Of a DNA stretch of 64,000 bases, positions 1 through 8,256 are shown in pieces. Numbering within the stretch: the first letter of the stretch is position 1; each line of letters opens with the position of its first letter. Under the pieces are notes generated by a model. That model saw only the letters and a program-made list of their open reading frames with translations. It searched no databases and had not been told where the DNA came from. The stretch is from Sorangium sp025924095 (lineage in GTDB: Bacteria > Myxococcota_A > Polyangia > Polyangiales > Polyangiaceae): positions 4,154,001-4,218,000 of the forward strand of contig NZ_CP150356.1 of assembly GCF_051521505.1 (NCBI RefSeq). Direction: 5' to 3'. Made by a program: the position numbers and the translations under genes.

Positions 1-125
1 GGAGGCGCCGCAGCCTTGCCGGCGGGGGCCGGGTTGCCTGGGCTGGAGGGCGCACACGCGGCCGCGAGCGCCGGGAGCGCGAGGAGCAACGCGGCGATGA
101 GCGGCAACGCGGGGCAGGGGCGCAT
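1..125 (-). CDS. Lipoprotein, 5' fragment (rest lies beyond the window)
   Basis: This reading frame begins at the ATG whose complement is 123-125 and runs off the left edge after 41 codons. Its first 24 residues are a clear lipoprotein signal: a short start, the hydrophobic core LPLIAALLLALPALAA, then a Cys after LAAA. A Pro/Ala/Gly-rich linker follows. Only the export signal is visible, so the function of the mature protein cannot be read. It follows the polysaccharide export lipoprotein on the same strand, about 70 bases after that gene's stop, so an exopolysaccharide or envelope role is plausible but inferred. A GTG further upstream is a possible alternative start but has no ribosome binding site. 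Confidence 0.55.
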   Translation of the reverse strand, partial: MRPCPALPLIAALLLALPALAAACAPSSPGNPAPAGKAAAP

Positions 126-195
126 CCTGCCCAGGATGCCAAAATACGCCGCGTTGATCACCAACCGAAGGTGTGTCCGGAGTTGCTGCGGCGCC

Positions 196-801
196 CTACG
201 GCACCACCACCGTATCGTTCGTCTGCAGCGGCAGATCCCCGCGGAGATCGCCTTTCTCGACGACCTCCTCGAACACGAACGGAATCCTGCGCTCGCCGAG
301 CGCGTCGCGCCGGACGATCACCACGTCGTCGGGATCGGCGAAGCGCGTGAAGCCGCCGGCGAGGGCGAGCGCCTGGAGCACGGTGATCTGCGCCCTCGGC
401 GTGAACTCGCCAGGACGCGACACCTCGCCCATCACGTAGACCCGGTAGCTGTGGAGCTCCGCCACCTCCACGCTGACGACCGGCTTCTCATGATAGAACT
501 TGGCCATCTGGGTCGCGATCTCCTCGGCGATGCCCATGACGGTGCGCCCCGACACAAGGATATCGCCGACGAGCGGGATCGTGATGAACCCGTCTGGCCG
601 CACCGTGACGCGGTGGCTCAGCGCCTCGTTCTTCCAGGCGCGCACCTCCAGCACGTCGCCGGGGCCGACCGCATAGGCGCTCGTCGCCCGGCGCTCCGCC
701 TCGAAATCGACCCGCGGGGCGCTCGCGCCGCAGCCCGAGAGCGCCACGAGGACCATGAGCGCGGAGCAGAGCAGGGCAATCCGGACACAGCGGGAGCACA
801 T
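196..801 (-). CDS. Polysaccharide export lipoprotein (Wza-like, Poly_export + SLBB)
   Basis: This is a 201-aa outer-membrane polysaccharide export lipoprotein of the Wza/GumB type. The start at 801 is preferred over one 13 codons upstream because AAGGAGG lies 11 bases before it. A signal peptide ends in the lipobox LSGC. Then comes a Poly_export domain (GPGDVLEVRAW, PDGFITIPLVGDI, about residues 45-110), followed by one SLBB-type ligand-binding fold (YRVYVMGEVSRPGEF, about 125-165). At about half the length of E. coli Wza it lacks the second SLBB repeat and the C-terminal barrel helix, as in short GumB-like exporters. It is divergent from the O-antigen ligase-type gene across about 240 bases, which suggests a shared envelope-polysaccharide function. 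Confidence 0.88.
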   Translation of the reverse strand: MCSRCVRIALLCSALMVLVALSGCGASAPRVDFEAERRATSAYAVGPGDVLEVRAWKNEALSHRVTVRPDGFITIPLVGDILVSGRTVMGIAEEIATQMAKFYHEKPVVSVEVAELHSYRVYVMGEVSRPGEFTPRAQITVLQALALAGGFTRFADPDDVVIVRRDALGERRIPFVFEEVVEKGDLRGDLPLQTNDTVVVP

Positions 802-1044
802 GCGGTTTCCAGCCTCCTTGATGTGACCGCGCACCAGCAAGCGCCGAGCCCGCGGCCGCGCGCCGCGCCTGGTCCTCGCGCGCGCACCGGCGCGCTTCCC
901 GCGTGCCCGTCGAGCCCACGGTGCTAGATCCGTCGCGCGGAAGGGGGGAATGCGCGCCTCGCGCCTGCGCAGGGCGCCTCACCGCGGCCGTCACGAGGAC
1001 GCCGCGCGGGCGGCCCGCGCGCGGCGCTCGCGGCGCGCCACACC

Positions 1045-2559
1045 ATGGCAGCGTGGGTCGTGTGCGCGCTGTGCGCGCTCGTCATCATCAAGCCGCAGGA
1101 GTTCATCCCAGCGCTCTCGGGGATTCCGCTCGTTCACGCGGCATTCGGGCTCACCCTGCTCTGCGTCGCCCTCGACGTCGTGTGGCGGCGGCTGAGACCG
1201 ACGCTCGCCCCTCAGGTCGTCTATGCGCTCGCGTTCCTCGCCTGGGCGGCCCTGACCACCGCGCTCAAGCGCCCGGCCGCGCTCGAGGAGCGCGGCCTGC
1301 AGCTCGCGACCGTCGCGGGCGTCTTCCTCGCCGTCTCGGTCGCCGCGGCCTCGCCGCGCGGGCTGCGCGCGCTCGCGATCACGCTCGTCGGCTGCGCCGT
1401 CCTCACCACCGTCGTTGCGATCGTGCAGGCGTTCCGGCCCTACGGCTGCATGCTCGCCGCGCCCGACGACTGGGGAGGCAAGGGCGAGCTCGAGCCCGAT
1501 GGACGCCCCTGCGAGACCAACCTCGACTGCCGCAGGGACCCGCCGGTGCCCGACGGCAACTACCGTTGCGAGCGCCCGGGGCCGCTCGGCACATCGACCA
1601 TCGACGGCCGCGTCCGCTACCGCGGCTCGCTCGCCGATCCGAACGAGCTCTCCCTGATGGCCGGCATGTCGATCCCGCTCGTGATCGCGCTCGCGGAGCG
1701 GCGCGGCGGCCCGCGCCCGTCGCGCCCGCCCGGCGGCGCTGGCCCGCGCGCGCCCGCGCCGCCCTCGCGCGCGCCCGCGCCGCCCTGCGGGGCGCGCCTT
1801 GCGCCTGCGCTGCCCCTCCTGGTCACCGATCGGCTGCTCTCGCGCGCGGCCGCGGCGCTGCGCGCGCTCCCCGTGGCGGCCGTCCTCGTGGCGATCGGCG
1901 TGATGGTCGTCATGTCGCGCTCGCGCGCCGGGATCATCGTGTACCTGGCGGTCCTCGGCCTCACGTTCATCCGGTGGAGCGGGACGCTGGGCGTCATCGC
2001 CGCCTGCTTCATCGGGCCGCCCATGCTCCTGCTCGGCGGCAGGAGCGGCGACGAGGCGAGCGAGAGCTCGGAGGAGCGCGTCGAGCTGCTCCGGGAGGCG
2101 TTCGAGATGATCCGGCGGACCCGGGGGATCGGCGTCGGCGCAGGGCAGTTCGGCGACGAGTCGTCGCTCGGCCTGACCGCCCACAACGCCTACCTGCTCG
2201 CCGCGTCCGAGACGGGCCTGCTCGGGATGTGCCTGTTCGCGCTCGTCCTTTACGCGTCGATCAAAGTACCGCTCTCGATCTGGCTGGGCGACGTCGAGGT
2301 CGGCCCCGCGGCGCGGCGGTTCGCGCCGGCGATCTTCGTGAGCCTGTGCGGCGCGCTGATAGGCATCTTCTTCCTGTCGTGGGCTTACAAGGACGTTCTC
2401 TACATGACGTTCGGCGCCTCCGCCGCGCTGTACGGCGCGGCGCGGGCCGAGGACGGCCGCGTCTCGGTGCGCGTGTCCGCCAGGGAGGTCGCGCTCGTGT
2501 GCGGCGGGATGTTCGCGGTGCTCGCGCTGCTCAACGTCCTGCTCCGCTTCCTCGGGTGA
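1045..2559 (+). CDS. O-antigen ligase / Wzy-type membrane protein
   Basis: This 504-aa polytopic inner-membrane protein has about ten hydrophobic segments. The periplasmic-loop signature YRGSLADPNELSLMAG and the following RSRAGIIVYLAVLGL are typical of the Wzy_C/O-antigen ligase family (PF04932), whose members join or polymerise lipid-linked glycans. A soluble insertion after the fourth or fifth helix (about residues 135-185) contains four Cys residues, which could form disulfides in the periplasm. A Pro/Ala/Arg-rich stretch (about 225-255) is low-complexity and probably a cytoplasmic loop. The first in-frame ATG was used. No strong Shine-Dalgarno is present, so the start is less certain than the family. 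It probably acts with the export lipoprotein upstream and the Wzz/kinase protein at 16093. Confidence 0.85.
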   Translation: MAAWVVCALCALVIIKPQEFIPALSGIPLVHAAFGLTLLCVALDVVWRRLRPTLAPQVVYALAFLAWAALTTALKRPAALEERGLQLATVAGVFLAVSVAAASPRGLRALAITLVGCAVLTTVVAIVQAFRPYGCMLAAPDDWGGKGELEPDGRPCETNLDCRRDPPVPDGNYRCERPGPLGTSTIDGRVRYRGSLADPNELSLMAGMSIPLVIALAERRGGPRPSRPPGGAGPRAPAPPSRAPAPPCGARLAPALPLLVTDRLLSRAAAALRALPVAAVLVAIGVMVVMSRSRAGIIVYLAVLGLTFIRWSGTLGVIAACFIGPPMLLLGGRSGDEASESSEERVELLREAFEMIRRTRGIGVGAGQFGDESSLGLTAHNAYLLAASETGLLGMCLFALVLYASIKVPLSIWLGDVEVGPAARRFAPAIFVSLCGALIGIFFLSWAYKDVLYMTFGASAALYGAARAEDGRVSVRVSAREVALVCGGMFAVLALLNVLLRFLG

Positions 2560-2761
2560 CCGCGTCCCGGGGTGGGCGGTTTGGCGGTGGACGAGCGCTG
2601 CCGGACGCTGGTAGCCTCCCGGGCCGGCGGATTGGACAGATCGGCCGAAGCCGGATCGACTGGACCGGACGAAACGGCCTCGTGCAGAGCGGTCCAAATC
2701 CTGGGCCTGGAATCGCTGATCGGCAGCTCACCGGTCGGTGCCCGGAAAGAAGAGAAGCGAG

Positions 2762-3409
2762 ATGGCCAAGATCACGGTCTGCGCGTTCGGTTGGGTCCCT
2801 CCCTTTGCCCGCGGGCTGGTGCGCGACCTCCGCGTGCGCTGGGCGCTGGCCGAAGCGGGCCTCGCCTACGAGGAGCGGCTGATCGGGCGTGAGGAGCAGG
2901 CGTCCGAGAGTTATCGTCGCCTTCAGCCCTTCGGGCAGGTGCCCGCTTACGAGGAGGACGGGCTCGTGATGTTCGAGTCCGGCGCCATCGTGTTGCATAT
3001 CGCCGAGCGCTCCGAGGCGCTGATGCCGTCCGATCCTGGCGCCCGGGCGCGCACCACATCGTGGATGTTCGCGGCGCTGAACACGGTCGAGCCGCATGTC
3101 CAGAACCTCGCCGAGATCGACCTGTTCCATCCGAACGAGGAGTGGGCGAAGCTGCGCCGGCCGTCGGCGGTCGAGGCCGTCAAGGCGCGGCTGACGAAGC
3201 TGTCCGGCTGGCTGGGCGCGCGCGACTATCTCGAGGATCGCTTCACTGCGGCGGATTTGCTCATGACGACGGTGCTGCGCATCCTGCGTCATACGGAGCT
3301 CGTCGCGGAGATACCGGCCCTCGATGCGTACCGTCTGCGGTGCGAGGCGCGGCCGGCATTCGCGAAGGCGCTCGCCGAGCACATGGCGCCTTTCACCACG
3401 AACGGGTAG
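2762..3409 (+). CDS. Glutathione S-transferase family protein
   Basis: A soluble protein of 215 aa. The N-terminal thioredoxin-like half binds glutathione (RWALAEAGLAYEERLIGREEQ, GQVPAYEEDGLVMFESGAIV, where the cis-Pro of QVPAY and the ES of FESGAI are the usual glutathione contacts). The C-terminal half is all helical and contains the N-capping box FTAADLLMTTVL. The track's longer GTG start eight codons upstream was rejected in favour of the ATG at 2762, which is preceded by AGAGAAGCGAG. Another GST gene follows on the same strand 107 bases downstream but the two differ in sequence, so they are not a recent duplication. The substrate is unknown; detoxification of electrophiles is the family role. 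Confidence 0.9.
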   Translation: MAKITVCAFGWVPPFARGLVRDLRVRWALAEAGLAYEERLIGREEQASESYRRLQPFGQVPAYEEDGLVMFESGAIVLHIAERSEALMPSDPGARARTTSWMFAALNTVEPHVQNLAEIDLFHPNEEWAKLRRPSAVEAVKARLTKLSGWLGARDYLEDRFTAADLLMTTVLRILRHTELVAEIPALDAYRLRCEARPAFAKALAEHMAPFTTNG

Positions 3410-3516
3410 CACGACGCGTCACAGGGCGAGAACCGAAGCGGCTATCAGAACCGCGTTGTTCCAGCGGCCGAGCGGCGTCGCCTCGGCCATGGAGCGCGGC
3501 TGACATGGAGGAATGA

Positions 3517-4146
3517 ATGAAGCTCTACGAGTTTGCCCCGACCCGATCGATCCGTGTGCGCTGGACGCTCCAGGAGCTGGGCGTGGACTTCGAAGCCATC
3601 CCGGTCAATCTCAGGGCCGGCGAGCACCGCGGCCCCGAGTTCCTCGAGATCAATCCTGCCGGTAAGGTCCCGGTGCTCGTCGACGGCGACCTCGTGCTCA
3701 CCGAGTCCGTTGCCATCGTGCTCTACCTGGCCGAGAAGTACCCCGACAAGGGTCTGGTCCCCACGGACCTCGGGGGGCGAGCCCAGGTCAACCAATGGCT
3801 CCTGTTCACGGCGACCGAGCTGGAGCAGCCCCTGTGGCGCATCGTTCATCACACGACGCTGTATCCGGAGGACAAGCGTCTGCCCGGGGAGGTCGCCCTC
3901 GCGCGCCAGGACTTCAGGGCCATGGCCGACGTGCTGGAGAAGCACATGCAACAGCGGCAGTTCATCGTCGGCGACCGGGTGACGGTCGCCGATTTCGTGG
4001 CGGCCTACACGCTCGACTGGGCCAACGAGGTCCACCTGCTGGACGGCTTCCCGCAGCTGCTGGCCTACATGAAGCGAATGTACGACCGCCCGCATGCGGC
4101 TCCGCGTATCGCCCAGGCGTTCGCCAGCCTCAAGGCCAAGGCTTGA
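3517..4146 (+). CDS. Glutathione S-transferase family protein
   Basis: This is a 209-aa glutathione S-transferase. The N-terminal thioredoxin fold shows KLYEFAPTRSIRVRWTLQEL, the glutathione-binding GKVPVLVDGD with cis-Pro, and LTESVAIVLYLAEKY with the conserved Glu-Ser. The helical domain carries VADFVAAYTLDWA, the family's N-capping box. GGAGGAATGA just before the ATG gives a good ribosome binding site. The PTRSIRVRW start resembles the beta or YfcG-like bacterial classes, where Ser or Cys near residue 10 helps activate the thiol. It probably has an independent or read-through transcript with the upstream GST gene. The substrate cannot be told from sequence. Confidence 0.92.
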   Translation: MKLYEFAPTRSIRVRWTLQELGVDFEAIPVNLRAGEHRGPEFLEINPAGKVPVLVDGDLVLTESVAIVLYLAEKYPDKGLVPTDLGGRAQVNQWLLFTATELEQPLWRIVHHTTLYPEDKRLPGEVALARQDFRAMADVLEKHMQQRQFIVGDRVTVADFVAAYTLDWANEVHLLDGFPQLLAYMKRMYDRPHAAPRIAQAFASLKAKA

Positions 4147-4317
4147 TGGGGCAGCGGCCAACGAAGAGCTCGTCCCACGTGGATGCCAGAGCTCGGCATC
4201 TCCGGATGCCCATCAGGGAACAGCTTACGATGCGTTCAGCCCGGCCCGGATCCCGGTAGCGCGCCGGGAACGACGCCCATGACAGGCTCGCTCGGCGCCT
4301 GAGCCGCTGCAGGATGG

Positions 4318-5496
4318 ATGCCGTTGCCCCGCGCGGCGCATCGTGCTTTTGAAGGTACCGTGTCTTCTCCCCTCGCTCAGCAGATCGCCGCGCTCCCTGC
4401 CCCTCTGCTCGCTCGCCTCCGGGCTCGCGGGTTCGACCCCGAGCGTGTCGCCCGGTGGGCCGCGTCCATCGGCAAGGATCGGGACGCCCGCAACCGCCTC
4501 CCCGGCACGGTCGAGCCGCCGGCGCCCGGCGACGTCGTCGATCTGCCGGCCGAGGGCACGCCCGAGCACGCCCGGTGCCGCGAGGCGGGCCTGGCCGCGC
4601 TCCGCCGCGGCGAGGTCGCGCTCTGCGTCCTCGCGGGCGGGATGGCCACCCGGATGGGCGGTGTGGTCAAGGCGCTCGTGGAGGTGCTGCCCGGCCGGAC
4701 GTTCCTCGACCTGCGCCTCGCCGAGAGCGATCTCCTCCGGCGCACGATGGGCGTCCCGGTGCCGCTGTGGCTGATGACCAGCGAGGCGACGAACGGCCCG
4801 ATCCGCGAGGCGCTCGGCGCGCGCCTCGACGAGCCGGGCGAGCTCTGCGCCACGTTCGAGCAGCATGTCTCGCTGCGTCTGACCCCGGAAGGTGGGCTGT
4901 TCCTGGACGAGGACGGCGAGCCGAGCGTCCACGCCACCGGTCACGGCGATCTGCCGGATGCGCTCCGGGAGAGCGGCGTCCTCGGCCGCTTCATCGCCCG
5001 CGGCGGCAAGATCGTGTGGATCGCCAACCTCGACAACCTCGGCGCGACAGTGGATCCGGTCCTCCTCGGCTGGCACCTCGGCCAGGGCGGGCCCCTCACG
5101 GTCGAGGTGGTCGACAAGGGCGGCGACAAGGGGGGCGGTCCGATGCGATGGAACGGCCGCCCGGTGATCGCGGAGGACTTCCGGCTGCCGGTCGGCTTCG
5201 ATCCGAACGTCGTGCCCGTCTTCAACACAAATACTTTTCTGGTCAGCGCCGAGGCGCTCGGCGCGCTCGCGATGGACTGGGTCTATGTGGAGGTCGAGAA
5301 GAAGGTGGGTGATCGCAAGGCGATCCAGTTCGAGCGCATCCTGAACGAGATCACCTTCGGCCTCCCGGCCAGGTTCCTGCGCGTGCCTCGAGAGGGCCTC
5401 GCGGCCCGGTTCCTCCCCGTCAAGGATATCGACGAGCTGGAGCGGCGGCGGCCGGCGATCGAGGCGATCGCCCGGGCGCGGGGGTTCCTGGGCTGA
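4318..5496 (+). CDS. UTP-glucose-1-phosphate uridylyltransferase family protein (UDPGP)
   Basis: A protein of 392 aa in the eukaryote-like UDP-sugar/UDP-N-acetylhexosamine pyrophosphorylase family (UDPGP, PF01704). Visible signatures are the nucleotide-binding loop LAGGMATRMGG (105-115) followed by a conserved Lys, the strand IANLDNLGATVDP, and FNTNTFLVS, where the Asn residues contact the sugar. It transfers a uridylyl group to a sugar-1-phosphate to make a UDP-sugar for glycan synthesis; which sugar is unclear. An alternative GTG start at 4360 preceded by GAAGG is possible and would remove 14 residues with little conservation. The gene stands alone between a GST and a ferritin-like gene. 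Confidence 0.85.
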   Translation: MPLPRAAHRAFEGTVSSPLAQQIAALPAPLLARLRARGFDPERVARWAASIGKDRDARNRLPGTVEPPAPGDVVDLPAEGTPEHARCREAGLAALRRGEVALCVLAGGMATRMGGVVKALVEVLPGRTFLDLRLAESDLLRRTMGVPVPLWLMTSEATNGPIREALGARLDEPGELCATFEQHVSLRLTPEGGLFLDEDGEPSVHATGHGDLPDALRESGVLGRFIARGGKIVWIANLDNLGATVDPVLLGWHLGQGGPLTVEVVDKGGDKGGGPMRWNGRPVIAEDFRLPVGFDPNVVPVFNTNTFLVSAEALGALAMDWVYVEVEKKVGDRKAIQFERILNEITFGLPARFLRVPREGLAARFLPVKDIDELERRRPAIEAIARARGFLG

Positions 5497-5610
5497 ATCG
5501 GAGGAGGGCCATGCCGGTGTGCTGTGCCACGCTGTGCCGGTCATTCCGGCACGGAAGCTCTGAATTCTGCGAATTTTGCGCTGGTATGCATGCTGCTTCG
5601 AAGTGGTGGC

Positions 5611-6870
5611 ATGACCATCACACCTTATTCTGCGTCTCAGTTTCGAAGCGCGCTGGGTCGCCGGTTGACTCGCGCCATTCTCGCGACCGCGACACTCGGC
5701 CTGGCTGTTGAAGGCGTCGCGTGCGGCGGAAGCGTCATGCAGGGCGGCGCGTCGAGCGAGGGTGGCGGCGGCGCTTCGAGCGACGAGAGCTCGGGAACGC
5801 GTGGAGTGCTGGGCGGGCTGGGCGGGGACGGCGGCGACGACGCCGCCTCGTCGGTCGAGGCAGGCGGCAGCTACGATTCGCCCGACACGACGAGGGTCTG
5901 TGTCGCGTGGGAGCCCCAGGGGGACGGCGGACACGGCGGCTCAGGGGGCTCCGGCGGCGCGCACGGGGGGGCGTGCCCTCCTCTCGACCTCTCGGACCCG
6001 AACATCCCTTTCGAGCCCGCCGGGTGCTGGCCCGACACCCTCGGTGATGGTTTCCTTCTCGACGGCCAGTGGTGCTGCTACGAGTTCACCGCGAACTGCA
6101 GCGCCGGCGCGGGCCGCCCCTTCCTTGTGGGCGAGCGCGCCCGCACCGCGCGGGCGCAGCGGAGAGCGGAGGGCGGGTGGGGGGCTGCGGCGCGTCCGGA
6201 CCTCGCGGAGCTGAAGCAGGCGACCCGCGCTGCGCTGGCCGAGGCGTGGCTCCGCGACGCCTTGCTCGAGCACGCGTCGGTCGCCTCGTTCTCGCGGTTC
6301 GCGCTGGAGATGATGGCGGTCGGCGCCCCCGCCGAGATGCTCGCGGCCGCGCACGAGGCCGCGCGCGACGAGGTGCGCCATGCAGCGCTCTGCTTCGGGC
6401 TGGCGAGCGCGTACGCCGGCGCGGCGCTCGAGCCGGCGCCGTTTGCGTTCGGCGGCCTCGTCGAGGTCACCTCGGATCTCGCGGAGCTCGCGGCGCGCGC
6501 CGTCCGTGAAGGGTGCATCGGCGAGACGCTCGCCGCGGTGCAGGCCAGCGAGCAGCTCGCGCACGCGACCGATGCCGCGGTCCGGAGCGTCCTCGCCACG
6601 ATCGCCGACGATGAGGCCCGGCACGCGGAGCTCGCGTGGCGCTTCGTGGCCTGGGCGCTCCAGACGGGCGGGGACGCGGTGCGCCGGGCGGTCGCGGCGG
6701 CCTTCGAGGCGGGCCTGGACGCGCCTCCGCTGACCGCCACGGCGGCGGATGCCGCTGCCAGCGCCCTCGCCGCGCACGGGCGCCCCGACGGCGCCGTGCT
6801 GGTCGGCTCCAGGCGCCGCGCGATCGCGGACGTCGTCACCCCGGCGATGCGCGCGCTGCTGTCCGCCTAG
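5611..6870 (+). CDS. Ferritin-like domain lipoprotein
   Basis: About 419 aa from the ATG at 5611. A signal peptide ends in a lipobox-like VEGVAC. A long Gly/Ser-rich spacer and a Cys-containing module (CVAWEPQGDGG to CCYEFTANC) follow. The C-terminal 200 residues form a ferritin-like four-helix domain with diiron-type motifs: EHASVASFSRFALEM, ARDEVRHAALC, GETLAAVQASEQ and DDEARHAELAWRF. Such lipoproteins recur in myxobacterial genomes; their substrate is unknown. The Glu and ExxH residues needed for a di-iron centre appear intact, so redox or oxygen chemistry at the envelope is plausible. The start is uncertain because two earlier in-frame ATGs exist. Confidence 0.78.
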   Translation: MTITPYSASQFRSALGRRLTRAILATATLGLAVEGVACGGSVMQGGASSEGGGGASSDESSGTRGVLGGLGGDGGDDAASSVEAGGSYDSPDTTRVCVAWEPQGDGGHGGSGGSGGAHGGACPPLDLSDPNIPFEPAGCWPDTLGDGFLLDGQWCCYEFTANCSAGAGRPFLVGERARTARAQRRAEGGWGAAARPDLAELKQATRAALAEAWLRDALLEHASVASFSRFALEMMAVGAPAEMLAAAHEAARDEVRHAALCFGLASAYAGAALEPAPFAFGGLVEVTSDLAELAARAVREGCIGETLAAVQASEQLAHATDAAVRSVLATIADDEARHAELAWRFVAWALQTGGDAVRRAVAAAFEAGLDAPPLTATAADAAASALAAHGRPDGAVLVGSRRRAIADVVTPAMRALLSA

Positions 6871-6899
6871 GCGTCCGTTGGCGCGGCGATCCGCGCAGC

Positions 6900-7100
6900 G
6901 AGCCGACCGAGGTTGAGCCGACCGGGGTTGGGTTGAGCCGACCGGGGTTGGGTTGAGCAGCCGACCGGGGTTGAGCCGACCCTAGCGGCGATCCGCCCAC
7001 AGCGACCCAACCCAGGTTGAACCGACCCAGGTTGAACCGACCCAGGTTGAACCGACCCAGGTTGAACCGACCCAGGTTGAGCAGCGACCCAACCCGGGTT
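6900..7100. repeat. Minisatellite block, 15-bp unit
   Basis: The gap 6871-7241 contains no gene I can support. Its core, 7011-7080, is 4.7 exact tandem copies of the 15-mer CCCAGGTTGAACCGA. It is flanked at 6900-6990 by related units (GTTGAGCCGACCGGG) and at 7088-7115 by ACCCAACCCGGGTTGG-type inverted words. Every unit carries CCRGGTTGR or its complement, so the block is also rich in short self-complementary stretches. Apparent reading frames through it translate to low-complexity GSVQP repeats and were rejected. Confidence 0.85.
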
Positions 7101-7127
7101 GGCCCGACTTGGGTTGCGGCGTCGATC

Positions 7128-7172
7128 TGCGCGACCTGACCCGGGTTGACCCAACCCCGGTCAGGTCGCGCA
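7128..7172. terminator. Long perfect-like hairpin (21-bp stem, 3-nt loop)
   Basis: Arms 7128-7148 and 7152-7172 are complementary at 20 of 21 positions with loop ACC. There is no T tract, so a canonical intrinsic terminator is not shown. Its place directly upstream of a promoter-like sequence suggests insulation of the metal-responsive unit from the ferritin-like gene and the repeat block. It could also be a mobile palindromic repeat. Confidence 0.5.
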
Positions 7173-7203
7173 ACCACGGTCGGGGGGCCGCTCGCGAAAT
7201 TTC

Positions 7204-7233
7204 TTGACGATTACAGCTGTACCACCGTACATT
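7204..7233 (+). promoter_or_regulatory. Sigma-70-like promoter ahead of Zur box 1
   Basis: TTGACG (7204-7209) and TACATT (7228-7233) are separated by 18 bases, matching the -35 and -10 consensus at 5/6 and 4/6 positions. The expected transcription start near 7240 puts the palindrome at 7243-7257 directly on the start point, the usual place for a repressor site. The surrounding 60 bases are conspicuously AT-rich for this genome. Confidence 0.5.
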
Positions 7234-7241
7234 TGTTGAAA

Positions 7242-7388
7242 ATGAAGATCATTATCAGTTCGATGCGCGCTCTGGTGGGTTCCGAAAGCGGGCTGGTCGC
7301 TGGCGCCCTCTGGCGGCAGCTTTCGTTTCGCGGCGCTGGTTGCCGTGCATTTCGCGGTGTCGCATGCGGTGGGCGGAGGCGGTCGTGA
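7242..7388 (+). CDS. 48-aa leader-like ORF overlapping the Zur box
   Basis: This small reading frame starts at an ATG whose second base begins the operator (MKIIISSM...) and ends with TGA at 7386-7388, overlapping the GTG start of the next gene as GTGA. That arrangement would couple translation of the 226-aa protein to it. The deduced peptide is Gly/Arg/Ala-rich at its end and resembles nothing I recognise. No Shine-Dalgarno precedes it, so if made it would come from a near-leaderless transcript starting about 7240. An alternative is that it is untranslated 5' leader. Confidence 0.35.
   Translation: MKIIISSMRALVGSESGLVAGALWRQLSFRGAGCRAFRGVACGGRRRS
7243..7257 (+). promoter_or_regulatory. Zur-type operator 1 (Fur-family box)
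   Basis: TGAAGATCATTATCA matches the actinobacterial Zur consensus TGAAAATGATTTTCA at 12 of 15 positions and is a 7-1-7 imperfect palindrome. The overlapping 19-mer 7238-7256 also matches the E. coli Fur box at 16 of 19, so a Fur-family metalloregulator is strongly implied but Zur versus Fur is not settled by this site alone. The sister site at 8264 and the S4 paralog downstream favour Zur. Confidence 0.65.
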
Positions 7389-8065
7389 AGGGCCCGGCGG
7401 CGCCGGGATCGATCGGCCGCGAGCGCGAGGCAGCTCTTCGGCGCTGGGGGAGCGACGACCTGCGGCTCGGCGCAGCGCACGAGGGCTCGCTCCTGGGGGG
7501 GAGGAGACCGTTCGCGCTGGTCGGCTCGCCCCCTTGGCACTGCTCGCCGCGCGTTCTTCGGCTGATCGTCGCGCTCGCGCTCTCGTGCGAAGAGATCGGC
7601 GCCGTGGTGAGCGCCGTGGCGGGCGCGGAGGTCGATGAGGCCGCGGACGAGCCGTCCGGCGAGGCGCTGCGCGTCCTCATCGACCGCGTGCTGACGAACG
7701 CTCGCGCGGCGCGCCGGCTTGCGCGCGCGCTCGACGCAGCCCTCGTGAGCGAGGCGTGCAGCTACCGCGGGCTCTGCGTCTCGGAGCTCACGGCGCGCTG
7801 GACGAGAGCGCGCGCGGCAGCGTCGGCGAGGGAGGCGGCGGCGATCCTTTGGACGAGCGCGCGAGCACCAGGCTCGCCGATGCGCTTCCTCGAAGAGCGC
7901 ATCGCCGACGATGTCGAACTGCGCGCGATCCGGGCCATGGCGATTTCGATAAGGACGGCCAGCGCGTCGCGTTGGACCCGTCCGACGCGTCTGGCGCGCA
8001 GTGGGGGTGAACGACAGGGCGAACGAGGCCTCGGTGCGGTCGCCCTTGCTGGGAGGGGCCGGTAG
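7385..8065 (+). CDS. Unknown 226-aa protein, probably metal-regulated
   Basis: GTG at 7385 is chosen because GGAGG lies five bases upstream and because its GTGA overlaps the stop of the leader ORF. The protein is Ala/Arg-rich and predicted mainly helical, for example RVLRLIVALALSCEEIGAVVSAV and NARAARRLARALDAALVSEA. It has no signal peptide or membrane helix and only three or four Cys. G/C preference at third positions supports coding on this strand rather than on the long antisense frames. No family is recognised. Promoter and operator upstream suggest expression during metal (probably zinc) starvation, together with or parallel to the methyltransferase-S4 unit that follows. Confidence 0.5.
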   Translation: MKGPAAPGSIGREREAALRRWGSDDLRLGAAHEGSLLGGRRPFALVGSPPWHCSPRVLRLIVALALSCEEIGAVVSAVAGAEVDEAADEPSGEALRVLIDRVLTNARAARRLARALDAALVSEACSYRGLCVSELTARWTRARAAASAREAAAILWTSARAPGSPMRFLEERIADDVELRAIRAMAISIRTASASRWTRPTRLARSGGERQGERGLGAVALAGRGR

Positions 8066-8090
8066 CGGCGGCCCCGGTGGCTGGCACCTA

Positions 8091-8214
8091 GAGGGCCAAC
8101 CTGGGTGAGGTTGCGGTGGGGTGCCGAGGGCCAACCTGGGTGAGGTCGCGAGGGCCAACCTGGGTGAGGTCGCGAGGGCCAACCTGGGTGAGTCACGGCT
8201 GGGTGAGTCACGGC
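8091..8214. repeat. Minisatellite block, 24-bp unit
   Basis: The 24-mer GAGGGCCAACCTGGGTGAGG + TCGC (one T variant) occurs at 8091-8114, 8126-8149 and 8150-8173, with a partial copy from 8174. The word GGGTGAGTCACGGCT is then repeated at 8186-8214. The units share CCAACCTGGGT with the block at 6900-7100, so related minisatellites bracket the gene at 7385. Confidence 0.85.
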
Positions 8215-8256
8215 TCCATCTCCGTCTCCGCTTGACATGGCACGCAGGAATGTGTC

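Noticed and set aside
6836..7177. Minus-strand frames through the minisatellite (GSVQPGSVQP-type repeats)
   Set aside because: Translations merely reflect the tandem repeat in each frame; no start signal and no non-repeat part.
7238..7256. Fur (iron) box instead of Zur box
   Set aside because: The 16/19 match to the Fur consensus is real, but the second site is an exact Zur-type palindrome and the unit ends in a Cys-free S4, so zinc control is the better reading; kept as the alternative.
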